Assembly: GCA_034336665.1 (NCBI GenBank)
Contig: JAPFBE010000013.1
Span: 14,673,056 to 14,737,055 of the forward strand
DNA length: 64,000 bases
Direction: 5' to 3'
From: Luscinia megarhynchos
Taxonomy: Eukaryota > Chordata > Aves > Passeriformes > Turdidae
A program made the translations under genes and the position numbers. This document shows, piece by piece, positions 1 through 13,700 of this stretch; position 1 is the stretch's first letter, and each line of letters begins with the position of its first letter. A model generated the notes under the pieces. The model made no database searches. It saw nothing but the letters and a program-made list of their open reading frames with translations, and had not been told where the DNA came from.

Positions 1-1449
1 AGACTGATGCAGAGAAAATGTTCTTGCTGGAGAATGCAGTCAAGTAGAAAAGCAGCAGATTGTGTCCTTCAGACACTGGTTAGTTGTGGTTAACTTGCTA
101 TAGCTTGTGGGGTAGTAAGGTTTTGATTTTCCTCAGATCAAGATATTAAAGGCTTATCTGAGCAGCAGAGACCATCAAACTAAGAGCTGAGGCTAAAGGA
201 GAGGCAGAACCAGCCATGGTGGTGAAATTTGCTGCTTTTATTCCATCCATGTGGCAATTGCCCTTTTTTTTTTCATTTTTCTTTAAGCAAATTATAAGCT
301 CATAATGTCTTGCTGCTTGATTTTTGCTTAAGTCTATTTCTGGTGCTATTATCATATTATTTCTTTATCAGGCAAGGTTTCAGTAGTGCTTGGCTAGCAG
401 TGTAAGACTTTCTGCGTGAGCTGGCACAGGTTTCTTTGGCCTTTTTGTACCTTATTTTTCTATCAGCTTTTGTTACATTGAATCATTAATAAATTTAAAT
501 TTTCAAGGTTTTAATAAACAATTTTTTGTTGTGACAACAGCATTATTAAAATGATTTCTCAATATTCTTGCATGATAAACTGAAAATATATTTTTGTGCT
601 TCTTTTTGTACTCTAACTGTGTAAATACAAGAAGGGACATATAAATTGAATGAAAGGGATTTCTTTACATAAACAGTTCCTATATTCAATATTTAATAAA
701 TGTTTAGTTTCTAGGTCAGTTCCATAAGGACAGACTTCTTCTGATGCTGTCATGAATTCTGTGTTTTTCTATGTCAGATCAGATACATGGAGTCATAGTT
801 GTAACTTGCAGTGAGGTGATGTTTATTCTCTTCAAACAAATGGTTTTCAGACAAATCAGAAAAAAATTCTTGTTATTGAGAGCATTAAATAAAGCAAAAA
901 TTGCTTAGACCTAAACCATTTTTCTTTCACTGATGAAATATTGTTTACAGCCTTGTAGATCAAAAACAGTTCACATTATTGACTCAGCAAGTGCTTGTTA
1001 ATTGTTAAAGAAAAAGGAATCTTCTATTTTCTCCCATTGCTGTTTCGTGATATTTTTGCAAGGTTTGGGCAAATGGCACTTAAAACTTGCTGAAAATCCA
1101 TTCAGTTTCTCTTTAAATGGGTTTCAAGCTTCCTGGCCCAGTTTAATGAAGTCAGATTCATTCCTGTCTGTTTGCCTTCAGGCATGAGATAATTCTACTT
1201 TAATTGCTTTCCTACTAGTAATTGTTTTCCTTAAAAATCCTAATTTTAAGGAAATGTTAATCACCACTTCTTCAAAATAGTTGAAACTTTTCTTGTGAGC
1301 AAATGTGATTGACAGTCCTAAAAGCTGTTAATGAACATGTATCCCTAAAACTAAATATGCAGACAGACATGTTACTGAAATTCTGAATGCTGAAATCAGT
1401 GCAAGGAACAAATGAACTTCTTCTTGTTCTTTTTTTTTTCTTTTTTTAG
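1..1449 (+). other. EMSY intron (3' part), no other feature seen
   Basis: AT-rich, non-coding sequence ending in a strong pyrimidine tract (about 1420-1447) and the AG acceptor at 1448-1449. I found no earlier EMSY exon and no CR1 in it. Short open frames here have no recognisable content. Confidence 0.8.
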
Positions 1450-1714
1450 GTCATAATAGTAACCACCTCTCCAAGCTCAACTTTTGTACCCAACATCCTT
1501 TCCAAGTCCCACAACTATGCAGCAGTTACAAAACTTGTCCCAACATCTGTCATTGCTTCAACTACTCAAAAGCAGCCCGTGGTTATCACTGCTTCCCAGT
1601 CCTCTGTGGGCAGCAGCAGCAGCTGCTCCACTCCCTCCTGCACTGCAAATACCATTGCTGTGACTGCTGTAGTGTCATCCACACCGTCAGTGGTTATGTC
1701 AACAGTAGCACAAG
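1450..1714 (+). CDS. EMSY: EMSY coding exon, Ser/Thr/Val-rich segment (VIIVTTSPSS...)
   Basis: The acceptor is TTTTTTTAG at 1441-1449 and the donor is G|GTATGG at 1715. The exon enters in phase 0, encodes 88 residues and leaves one base (phase 1). It starts VIIVTTSPSSTFVPNILSKS, a stretch shared with mammalian EMSY, and contains a Ser run (SVGSSSSCSTPS) that differs from human. It is part of the long disordered region after the ENT domain. Confidence 0.95.
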
Positions 1715-4700
1715 GTATGGCAATTCTCTTAAGGCTCTTTCATTGAGGAATTGCACTTGGCATTGGGAATAGCATTGGGAAGATGCACTTTTTGTTTGCA
1801 TTTGAGTAAAGCACAGGACAAGTGAAAGAAATCTGCTGATTAAACTAATCCAAGAGACTCCATAAAAGTTCTTGTTGAACTGTGTTCCTCTGTACTTCAG
1901 CAGTTAATGTGCAATTCTCATTTTAAAGAGGATCTGCTGGGGTGATGTCACCTAGCTGTAAAACAATATAACCTCAAAATCACTGGCTTTAAGAACTTTG
2001 TCTGGTGCATAAAGAAATGTATATTTTCAATATTTGAAGGTGATTGCATCTCTAAAATCCCAGTTTACAAAAACATGCAAACTTAACATCAAGTCAATAC
2101 AATTTAATAACATGCCCAGATGACAATTCTGAAAGGTGGAGAAGTGTTTGCATCTTTTTATTGGTGTATTTTACCAGCATGTTAGTTTTAAGGTCCTTTA
2201 TCATTAAGACCTGCGTGGGCCTGATTGAAATTCCTAGATTTCTGATTTCAAATTCCACCAGCTAGCATTTTAAAGGAAAGCTGTGAATGAATAAATGTAT
2301 GAATTAATGGACCTTAGTGAGCAGCACTTGAAAGAAAAACTGCCTGACAATGACAAATGTCACATCACAATTTTTCCTGGTCTGTGTTTTTTATTCTTGC
2401 TTCATTCCACAAAACTTTGGGCAGCCATATCGAGGCTGAGGAGGTATTTTCCTTCCCTATTGCTTGTATTAATATAATCAGATATTAATGTTTGGAGAAG
2501 AAGGGCTCACAGCAGGCTTTCATATTGTTTAAACTGTTGATTTTTAGTTGGGTTTGATCATGGAGGAGACTTTAATTCTAGACTACATTAGGTGGAGTAT
2601 TTCTCCAACTGCTTTTTTTTTCCAAGACTGTGTCATTGCAGAAGATGCTGGTGAAAAGTTTTGTGGCATGAACTGATAGTATCTTCAAATGTAAAGTTAA
2701 ACTCATGAATGGAAAGAGCTGCCCAAGGAAGTGGTGTAATCATCTCAAATGATGCAGTGAGAAAAGGGTTCCTCATTTAGATTGCCAGAATTGTACCTTT
2801 ATACTATGATTTCTGTCATTGTCACTGCCATCTGTTTCTGTTTTCCACTATAACTGGGATTTAGTTAAAAAATTATTTCGTAAGATTCAGACTTTGTCTG
2901 TGTTGGTGCTTATGGATGTGTAGTTTAGAATTACATACAAAGACAGAATTTGCTGTAAATGCTGTGACAGCTATGTAGGGGAATGACAGAAATAAATAAT
3001 AAGATTTATTTGGGACCTGTCTCTTTCCATCTTACAGCAAACTTGTTTTAATCACTTTTACTTATAAGATCACCTAACAGCACAAAACAGGTGACCCACA
3101 ATTTTATAACTTACATACAATTCCTTGATGTTTTTTTAAAGTGCTAACAGCTCTTTTGCTAAAAGATAATCCCTTCCAATGTTGTTGGGTTTGATATATG
3201 ACATTGTCCTATTGCCAAATTTTTGTCATTGTGATTTCAGAATCATCAAATCAGAGAATGTTTTGGGTTGAAAGGGACCTTAAAAATCTAGTTCCTGCCC
3301 CTCTGCCAGGGGCAGAAACATCTCCCACTAAACTATAGGTTGTTATAATATTTATAAATATGAATATATCTCTATATATATTTAAAATACTTTCACTATA
3401 GGTATTTTGCTGTCTTGAAGCTTAAAGATGAGACCTTGAAAATATTATTGAATTCTTTGTAATGTAAAAGGTGCAGAAGTAGACTGGGTTTGTGGTCTTT
3501 CCGTTAGCTGCTGTTCTGCTGCCACATTGAAAAATTTGTATTAACTCCATTGCCTCCTAACTTCTGCTACATGGGAGCTTTATTTCCTCTTGTATATCTT
3601 GTATATATATTTGAGTAGTAAAGATAATTGAAATGTAAGATTATTTGAGAAGTTACAGTATTTTTCTTTCTCATTGCACTGTTGAATCTTAAATCCTTTA
3701 CTCTTTCACAGGTGTATCCACATCAGCAGTTAAAGTTGCCTCTACCAGACTACCTTCCCCAAAAGGTTTGGTTGGGAATCCAACTCAGATCTTAGCACAG
3801 TTTCCCAAACAGCATCAGCAGTCTCCCAAACAGCAGCTGCACCAAGTCCAGCAGGCCCAACAGCAGCAGCAGCAGCCACAGCAGCAGCAGCTGGTGCCGT
3901 GTTCTGTAGCCCAGCAGCAGCCACAGCAATCTCAGCTGTCAGCTGGCATCAAGCCCACCATTCAGATCAAACAGGAATCAGGTAGTTGGAGTTCTTGGGT
4001 CTCATTGGTGAGGTCTGACTGCAGCTCAAGAAAGCAGGGCAGAATTCTGTCCCAAAGTGGGCATGGGGGAGTGGTCACAAAGGCATCATTTCTTGAGTAC
4101 AGGATTTGGCTTTAAACATGAGTATAAGTAGATAGTGAAGGATGTTTTAATGTTTTCCAGTAACAGTAATTAAAGAGTGGTTCTTTCACTCTTGTTTGGC
4201 TCTGGTATTACAGACCATGCTTTAGGTATGTATGTTTTTATCCTAGAGGTTGAGAGGTATGTAAATAACTTCACAAGTCATGTGATTTGCAACCTGAAAC
4301 ACCTCAGTTTTCTGAAGATCCAAGAGTTGTTCAACTCTATCATCTGGAAAAAGAAGTTACTCCATGTTTTAATTATTTCTTTGGTGCAAAAATCAAAATG
4401 TACTTGTTAAAACAAATACAGTTAGACTGGATTCTTATTGTGACATTGATTCATTCAGCTGACTTTGGGCAAGTCATGTAACCTTTCTTTCTTGACTTTT
4501 CTCTGCTGTAGTACAGTTTCTATCTCAGCAAAAAGTAGTAACAAATAAAGTGTGCAAAGTTATCCAGTTCTCAAAGAAGTGCTATAAAAGTGCAAAGTAT
4601 TGTTATGTATATTAATTTAAAATTAGTATGACAGTCAAATTATTATTTTATATCATACTATTTAGATCAAACAATTAAAATAGACCATGGAATGAAAAAA

Positions 4701-7700
4701 TAAACAGCCCTACTCCTGTCCTTTGAAAAAACTGCCTTTTGGATTATAGGACCATTGCTTAAGAAAAATAATAGCTACTAATTAAGACATAAAAAAAAAC
4801 CTTCCAGCCACTGAACAGTATCAATACAAGCTTCATTTCCTTATCTTCTACAAGGAATTTAGGCTCATTGTGCTATTTAGTTAGAAGTTTATTTGGAAAT
4901 ACCATCTGATACCAATTTTTTCTGGAAGGTGTAAATCAGTTTTCATGGAGGCTTTACTTTTTATCCAGTTTTGTGTCTGGATGATGCAGATACTTCAATT
5001 TCTCTTTCAGTTTGGAGCATACTTGCTCTGTACTGCTTTTATAGTGAGTGTAGAGAGAAGAAAACATCTCTGGAGGATGTTCCACATCTCAAGTGGACAA
5101 AATTTTTCACCTAGGAGTACTTGTGTGCAAACGTAAGTGCTTCATCTAGATGGGATTCATCCAGGCTGTGTGTTCCATGGCATTTGGCCACCACAATGCA
5201 ATGCATTTACCTCATCATGGAACAGATCATAAGATGCACATCTCCTGGATGTACTTTGGAACAGGTGTTGTGAATCCACTGGTTTACAACTGAGAAGTCA
5301 ATCTCACAGAGGTACCATACATACACAAAATTGAGAGAGGGGGAGCAGAATCCGCAGGAACTAAGGTGCCCTCATCCTTCATTCTTACTGATTCGACTCA
5401 TAGCCTAAGCCAAATTTCTTTGTGGCTTTAAGATAATCTGTAAATCAAAGGGAAAGAGAGCAGTTTACTTAAAATAACCTTCCCTAGCCAGTGTCACAGT
5501 TATTTCCTTACAGTCCCTAATACGCCTTTTGCAGAAATGTTTTTCATTTATTCAGGATGGTAAAGTTTGTCTAAGCTTATGAAACATTAGTATTTACAGA
5601 CTGAATTGATGAAGGATTACTTTGCTTCTAGATGGTTCATTGTATATGAACCAATTCAATCTTGGTTGTAACCTGTTGGCTCCTGGGAAAGTTCTTGTTT
5701 TTTGTATCATGGACCAGGAAAAAAAAAAAATTACGTCAACATATCAGTGATGGAATGGACAGTGGAAGTAGGTAGGAACTGAAACAGGCACATGAAAGGC
5801 AAAGATGATGACTTTCTTGGTATTTGCCAAACAAACAAAAAAACTCAACCAAAACTAAGCAAAAAAAAACCCTCAAAAATTAAATAACTTTTTTTCATGA
5901 TCAAGAATACATGGGCTGAGAACTGAAGCCTTGTGGGGCTACTTGCCCACTAGGCCTTGGTCTGAAAAAGCATTTCAGAAAGCAACTTATTGTGCCTGTA
6001 TTTTAACAGTGACCTTTCTCCTTTCCTAGGTGTTAAAATAATCACTCAACAGGTGCAGCCCAGTAAAATCCTTCCCAAACCAGTTACAGCGACCTTGCCC
6101 AGCAGTAGCAATTCACCCATTATGGTGGTTAGCAGTAATGGGACTATCATGACAACTAAACTGGTCACTACTCCCACTGGTAAGTTATGGCTCTGAGAAG
6201 GGAAGGGAGGGTAAACCCAGACATACAGGTGATCAAACATGGTTTCTTAGGGTTTAAAATAAAAGCACTTACCTCTTCTGAACAGGGAGCACAACAGCAC
6301 ATTCACAATCTTGTTATTTATTCTAGATCAGGATTTTTGCACTGAGTGTCTTTTATTCCTCTGTTTCAATTGGTACACAAAAATACTATTGTTTCTTCCT
6401 CACTGGGTTTATTTTAAGGGAAGTTTTCATGCAACCTATACAGATACTTTGCACTTCTGTAGTAACTTAAATCAGTATAAATCATGTAATATAACTCAAG
6501 CAGTCAGGTCAGCACCATTCCTCTTTTACATAGAAGGACTTCAAAAAACGTATGACTTGCTCATAGTCCTGCTGTGAATTTATAAAAAGGCTGGTATACT
6601 GAAATTTAAGCTCCTGGTATTTTTCTGGGCATCTGATTGTATTTGTGTTTCTAATAGATAGTAAGCAGACTGTTCTGATTGTAAACTTGCATGAGGAAAA
6701 CTTGAAAGGTAGCCTTATTCTGGTTTTCAGAAAACTCTTAATTTCCTAATTATTTTTTTAGCATGGGCTGGGAATATTAGAACCATAAAATTGTTACTGT
6801 TGGAAAATCCCCCTAAGATCATCAGGTCTGACCATTAACCTGGCACCACCATGTTCACCACTAAAAAACCTTGTCCCAAGTGCCACGTCCTCATGGCTTT
6901 TGAATGCTTCCCGGGATGTTGATTCCCCCACTTCCCTGAGCAGCTTGTTCCAATGTCTGACCACCCTTCCCACAAGCAGTTTTCTCATAATATCCTGCCT
7001 GAGCCTCCCCTGGCATAACTTAAGGCCTGTCTCCTCATGTCCTTAGAATAAATTAATGATTAATACATTGTTTATAACTTAAAGTACTCCACAGATACAC
7101 TTTTGAGTACATTAGAAAAAACAGAATCTTTGCAGTTCATTTAGTTGGTAAAATCTATATTGTGCTCTCTAGGATGTGAACACAGCTTTCTTGATGGAAC
7201 AAACTGCTTTGCTCTGTGATCTTTAGCAGTTAAGGGCACTATCTGCAGCAGTACAAGCAGAATGGAATTTCAGTGTTTGTGTAACTGTCATTATTTTTTA
7301 ACAAGTTTCTTTTGTAGACTCAGTTCTCTTTCCATTCAGAAAAGGACTAGTTGTAAAAAACCAGCATTTATTCTATGTTGAGAGGTTTCTTATGTGCTGC
7401 TGTATGCTAAGTCCATAAAATAGCATCATCATTGTAAATTATATTTTTTTCTAAGGGTGTTACTTAAACCAGTCATTGGTGGTTCTCTTTATAAGCAATC
7501 TGTCATGTAAAAGTGTCATTCCTGAGAGGAAGGGATGAGTTCTGGTCGTGTCATCAGATGCCTGACTTCTGGGCATCTAAGGAGCAAGAGGCAAACCTAC
7601 AGGCAGAATCTGCACATCTGTTGAAAATTACAATCTTATGTACAAGGACATGAATTAGAATAAGGCAGTCATGGGGCATTTGTTAAAATACTCAGAAGAC

Positions 7701-10700
7701 TGTTATATCAATTTAATTTTAGTATATACTTCAATATTGCTCTGTGGATTTAAAAATCACTAAAATAATTTTAAACAGTGGCAATAGCTTGCAGGCTGGG
7801 ATATCTTTGAATAAATACGACACTGTTTTCCTAAACTAACACTTTTCCACGAATATTTGTAGGGGGTTGTGTTGTAACAGTGAACTTTTTTTCTCTCTTT
7901 AAAACAGGAACTCAAGCAACATATACAAGGCCAACAGTGAGCCCCTCTCTGGGAGCTCGGGTGGCTGGAACTCCAGGGGCTGCTACCTATGTGAAAACTA
8001 CAAGTGGTAGCATCATTACTGTAGTACCAAAATCACTGGCTACTCTAGGAGGGAAGATCATCAGCAGTAATATTGTTTCTGGTAGGCATATGAGTACAAT
8101 TGTTACTGTTAAGACTTTTATTTCAAAAGTGACTTGGGCTTGCTTTAATTCTTCAGGGCTTTTCTATGGGTTGCTTGCTCAGAGTTATTAAGATGTTTTT
8201 TGGAAAATTCAAAAGAAAAATAGCTGAGCATGAAGAAGGTAATAGGGAGAAGTTTGAAGGTGAAGTGTTCTTAAGGATTGAGATAGTTCTTGTGTTTAAG
8301 AAGGAAACAGCAAATGTGAAGGAAAACTGGGAAGAAGGAGAAATGTAGGATAGGGACTAGTATGTTGTATAGAGGGCAGAAAGATCAGAAAACACTATTG
8401 GCCCAAATTTAGAGCATTTTATAATCTCAGTGCTGCCCTTCTCTGTTCCATTGCATGTCCAAAGAACCAGAATAAAAATCGACTGTGTATGTTAAATTCA
8501 GCTATGCAGTCTCCACCCTATTTTGATATTTTATCAGTGGTAGCCTATCTTTCCTTCAGCCCATGTTCTTCCTTAAGCTTTCCCTCCCAGCTTTTTGCAG
8601 CCCACGCTGCTTATCTTTGTTAGTCTGCTGACTAGCCCTGGTTCTCCCTGCTGGTTCTGTACTGGCACAGGTTGCCCAGAGAAGCTGGGCTGCCCCAACC
8701 CTTATAGTGTTCAGGGCCACGTTGGACAGGGCTTGGAGCAACTGGTCTAGTGGAAGGTGTCCCTGCCCTTGACAGGGGTGGAACTGGATGAGCTTCAAGG
8801 TCCCTTCCAACCCAAAACACTCAGTGGTTCTATCATCTCTAAAGATAGTCTCCTTGGGGCCAGGACCAAGCACACTAATACCAGTGACAGTTTCTTAGTA
8901 TATGTTTAGTACTTTAACTTTGTTTAGCAAAGACCTGACGTGGCACCAGCCAGCTCCAGTCACCAAAAGATGCTGCACAAGCTGTCCAGTAAATGCACTC
9001 AACATTGGGCTGTAATCTGGTAGAGCAGTCTTACAGGTTTTGATTTCCACAAAATTATAGTTAGTGATGATACAGCATCTTCTTTGACAACAAGTAAATT
9101 TTTTTTAGCCTGTTGTGGGTATGGTGAATTGTTATGACAATTTCTAAGTCTTGTAATGAATTGTACACAAGTGGAAGTATTCTCCTGAGCAGCAGCTCAT
9201 ATGGAGAAACCTGTGAGTGATCCTGATAAGGATAATAATGATTATGGTGAAAGAACACAAGTTTGGAAACCATGCCTGCTTTTTTTTCTTTTGTTTGCTT
9301 AATTATTTTTGCTAAGGAAGCAGTCTTTAGGTGCCTCTGAAGTCAGTAGGATTAAGTAAATCATGATCTTGTCAACATATCTTCGCTTTCCCAGAATTAG
9401 TAGAATCTGAAATAGGTTGTGAAGTATCTACAGGCATGACTAATGGGTAGAAGGTAGTAAAGGGAATCCCTGGATTTGCAGCTCTGTTGTGACTGAATGA
9501 TGCTTTCCTCTGGAGAAAGAAGAAATTGTTGATAAAAACTAGAAACTGCAATGGCAGTCTGATAGCACTGACTGATTCCAGTGTATGTACTTTTGTGGAC
9601 TGTGGAAGGCTGACCAGAATTACCTGTCACTGCAGGTAACTAAAAACCTGATAAAGGGAATGGAACTAATTAAATACTAATAGAAAGAGTCAAGCCAACT
9701 CTTAAAAAAAAAAAAAAAACAAAGAAAAAAAAACAAAAAAAGAAACCAGCCAACCAATCAAAAAAAAAAAAAAAAACCAAAAAAACCAACAAAATAATCA
9801 CAACACCCCCCCAAAGTAACCAACCAAAACCACAAAAAAACCACCACACTTCTGAACTTAGCTTTTATGGACTTATTGTGAACCAATAGCATGTTTTTCT
9901 TTTTTCCTTCTTTCAATCCACTACTCATCACTTACATTACAACAGAAAGAGCTGGTGTTTCTCTTGACTGGAGATACATCCTTGGTATGTAGATTCTTCT
10001 ACAGAGATCATCTGTAGAAGAGTATTTGTCTGTGCAAATAGGACCTTGAGTTGAGTATTAGTGATGTCCTTATCCCTCCCTAACTCTGGCCTTTGAAAAG
10101 TTCTACATGTTTGCCTGAGAAAGCTGTGCTAGTCTGCTCTGTAACTTGTGAGAAGGGTTGCCTGTCCTAATATAGAGTACATTGTGTTCCCCTGGGCACA
10201 CCTGTTTTTACTGTAGGTGAAAGATTTGTCGAGTTGGCATCTAATCTTTCCATGCTGAGTTGGGTGACATGAATTCCCATTCCAAATGCTGCTGGTTTCT
10301 TTATGTGCTGTCAGATTTAAATACAATGATTCCTCTATAGCTTAACAACTTCTGTGGTGAAAGGCAATATACAAAATGTGCATTATTTCTTTTCCCACAA
10401 AAATTTAGGAACTACAACCAAAATCACTACAATTCCAATGACATCGAAACCCAATGTGATTGTTGTGCAAAAAACTACTGGAAAAGGAACTACAATTCAA
10501 GGGCTTCCAGGCAAAAATGTTGTCACAACACTGTTGAATGCTGGGGTAAGTAATTGTTTTAAGTCTCAAATGGAGAGCCTGGTAACAAGCTGTGTGGTGG
10601 CTGCTGCATTCATTATGCTAAAGGCTCAATTAAAAGCAAACTGTGCATGAGCTCCTTAACAGATCCTGCATGACTTGATGTCAGGGATGTTTGAAAACTG

Positions 10701-13700
10701 ACTGTGGTTTGCAGAATATGATTCCATGCTTAAAGCAAACTGGGGATGTTTTCAAAGGTAAAGGAAAATATAAGCTTTAGAACTTGCTTTTTTTCCCATG
10801 TATAATGAACTTGTATTCCTGAAGCAATTAAGTAGATGAAAATTACTAGAATCTTAGCCTGTTTGCTCCAGTGAGAACCAGGGTCCTGTGTTAATAATTT
10901 GCATCTCCAGTCATTTGTGTTTTGGGCATAAAGGGCATAAATCAACTGTGTTCACAGTAGGGGAACCACTTTCAGTTAAAGTGGTGTGTAACATTGTGAC
11001 ATCCTGTGCCCTGGGTATTGCATAGTGGTGAATTATTTTTTGGATAATCTGAGGTATACTTAAGAATAAAATCAAGTTTCCAGCATAAACTGATCTTATC
11101 TGTAGTACTAGTAAATAAAAATTATCAATGTTCCTAGATAAAACTGTGAGATTTAATGCCTTAATCCTGTAAAATTTAAAAGGCTGCTTGAGTAGCAGAA
11201 CTACTCAAGAACCCATCAAGAAGGGTTTTTTAAAAACTTTTTAAGAATTTTGTATTAGGTTTTGAAGTTCTCTAGATTTAGAATTAAAGGTGTATTTCCA
11301 TATAAGTGGAAATCTTATGATGTTATGTAATAGTAGCTACCAAAATGGGATGGTATTTTTGAAACCAGTATGGTTTGGGGGATTTCAGCATTTCATGGAT
11401 ATTGGTAGGAACAGGCTACTGATGTTGTTACTCACTTGGTTTGTTACTGTGCAGAGCTTAAAAAAAGCATGCTCAATGTCTTTGCTCTCCTTAAGCTATC
11501 AAGAGTCTAGTCATGTGTAAACACTATTCTATAGTCAAATGATTCCTGTGAAACAGCTGTGAATCTGCATTTTTGATGAAGTGAACTATTAGTTGAAATA
11601 AAGTCCATGCACAATTAATGTCTTGGTCCTGAAGACAATGCAAAAATATGTATTTAAATAATTTTGTTTTAGAATCTGAGTTCAAGTTTTGTAGATGTCT
11701 TGCCAAAGTTAGTGTTAATAGAAATTGTTGGTCTTAAAAAAACATTTGTGTTTGAAGAAAGTTCCAAAATTAAAAACTTTGTCTTTTAGTTTCTTCTTTT
11801 TATTTATCCCTTTCAGAGCTGCTCAAAAGGTAAGGTAATGGAAAAGTGGATTTTGGTAGCTTTTTCCAATCAAAACCATAAGTTCTTTTGTTCTTGGTCA
11901 TCTAATGTATTTTGTATCAAATAAATGTAGTTGTAGCAGCAGAATTATTTCATGGTACACACACTCACATATAACTGTCTTTATTTTTGAAAATTGGGTC
12001 TCACTGAACAATTCCGTTAAGTTAACCTGTAAACTTTGACTTCTCTACAGGGGGAGAAAACTATTCAGGCAGTGCCAGCAGGAGCAAAACCTGCTATCAT
12101 CACTGCCACAAGACCCATCACAAAAATGATTGTTACACAGCCAAAAGGAATAGGGTCCACGGTCCAGCCAGCCACCAAAATCATCCCAACTAAAATTGTT
12201 TATGGTCAGCAAGGGAAAACACAGGTACAGAGGACCCCTTTCTGTCTTGGAATGTACCCTAAAATTTTAATGGGAAGTAAATCATTTTTCAATGTGTTTC
12301 CTCATTTTTCCAGGTTTAATATATTATCTGTGGGGAATGAGACTTAGTGGTATAATGAGGTGGCCTCAATCCTGATTTCTCAAGCACAGTATCTGCATCT
12401 GTTAGCTTCTTAGGAAGGCCTAGAGCAAGCCTAAAGGATTTACTAAGCCTTTTCTGTAGCTGGAACTGTCTGACCATAGCTCCAGATACTTGTTTCCATC
12501 TTCCAGCTAATGGTTAGACCATTAGAAATAAAGATGCAGAGTCTGGACATAGGTCATCCATCAAATCCGAGGTTTTATTGAGTTTATTTTCTGCTTAATA
12601 CCTGTTCTGGCTGTCCCTGCAACCTTGTGTAGTTGGTTGGGTTGTATACAGAGAACCTGGCTTATTTCTGGATGCTTTCAGTTTCAGCTTTTTCTCTGGC
12701 TGCACTTAGTATTTGAAAGAACTAAGCTTTTATCAGATGTAACATTTCGTGTGTTTTGATTGTTCAGTTGTATTTATTGTGGAAGTGCTTGTCCTTATCC
12801 GTGCACTGCATGTTCCAGCTCACTTGTGTAGCTTTCTCTTACCACACTAGTTTTATCTAGTCCTGAAAAATAACTTTTTTGTGGTTTATTGTATTAAACA
12901 CTTCAAATTACTAGGTGAGAAGTACATTCTTGTACATTGCCATTTACTTGGACTTTGTGGTTTAATAATCAAAGTTACTGAATTTAGAGGTAGACTTTTT
13001 AAGTAAAATATTAATATTATGTAGGTGGTGTTCATAGATCTGAATGGCACCCTGTACTTTGATTGCTCAGGTCTGTTCTTTTAAGTGCTTTTACTATAAA
13101 CAAAATTTACCTTTCCAATTAGGTCCTCATAAAACCAAAGCCAGTGACATTTCAAGCAACAGTTGTGAGTGAACAAACCAGACAGCTGGTGACTGAAACG
13201 TTACAGCAGGCTTCAAGGGTAGCAGAGACAGGAAACTCATCTCTCCCAGAAGTGAAAGAAGAACCACAAACCTACACTGACAGTAGCTCTTCTTCTACAG
13301 AGTCTTCCCAGAGCTCTCAAGGTCTGTGTTGGTGTCACATAATGTATGAGTGGACTGTCTGCCAAGCATGCCAGCTTGCCCCAGAGAGCTCTGTGTTTCT
13401 CCTTTTAGCACAGGTTTCACCCCATCTGTTTCCAGTGAAGCACCATTGTTCCCTTACTTTTATATCTTTCTTTCTTTTGAGCTACTTACTTTGTGCTTTC
13501 ATTAATCCTGAAAAGTGGTGATAAAGGTGTCTTGCTGGGCTCCAGCTTGCTGTTACAATGCAACCTGTTCCCTCTTCTGGAGAGTCTGCCAGAGATAGGC
13601 AGGACAGGAAGTTTAGGAGGTTATTTCGGCAGTCCATGCTCTGCTGCTGTCTTTCTGGAGTGTATAGAAGCATCTCTGCTGCATGTCTGAAAGCTGCCAT

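Larger units (their letters stand above)
8082..10408 (+). other. EMSY intron with CR1 and A/C-rich tract
   Basis: Non-coding. It holds a sense CR1 (8662-8838) and the A/C low-complexity tract (9704-9847). The acceptor is ATTTAG at 10403-10408, after a weak pyrimidine tract. Confidence 0.7.

Noticed and set aside
3742..3924. Alanine-rich minus-strand frame
   Set aside because: Antisense shadow of the CAG-rich EMSY exon.
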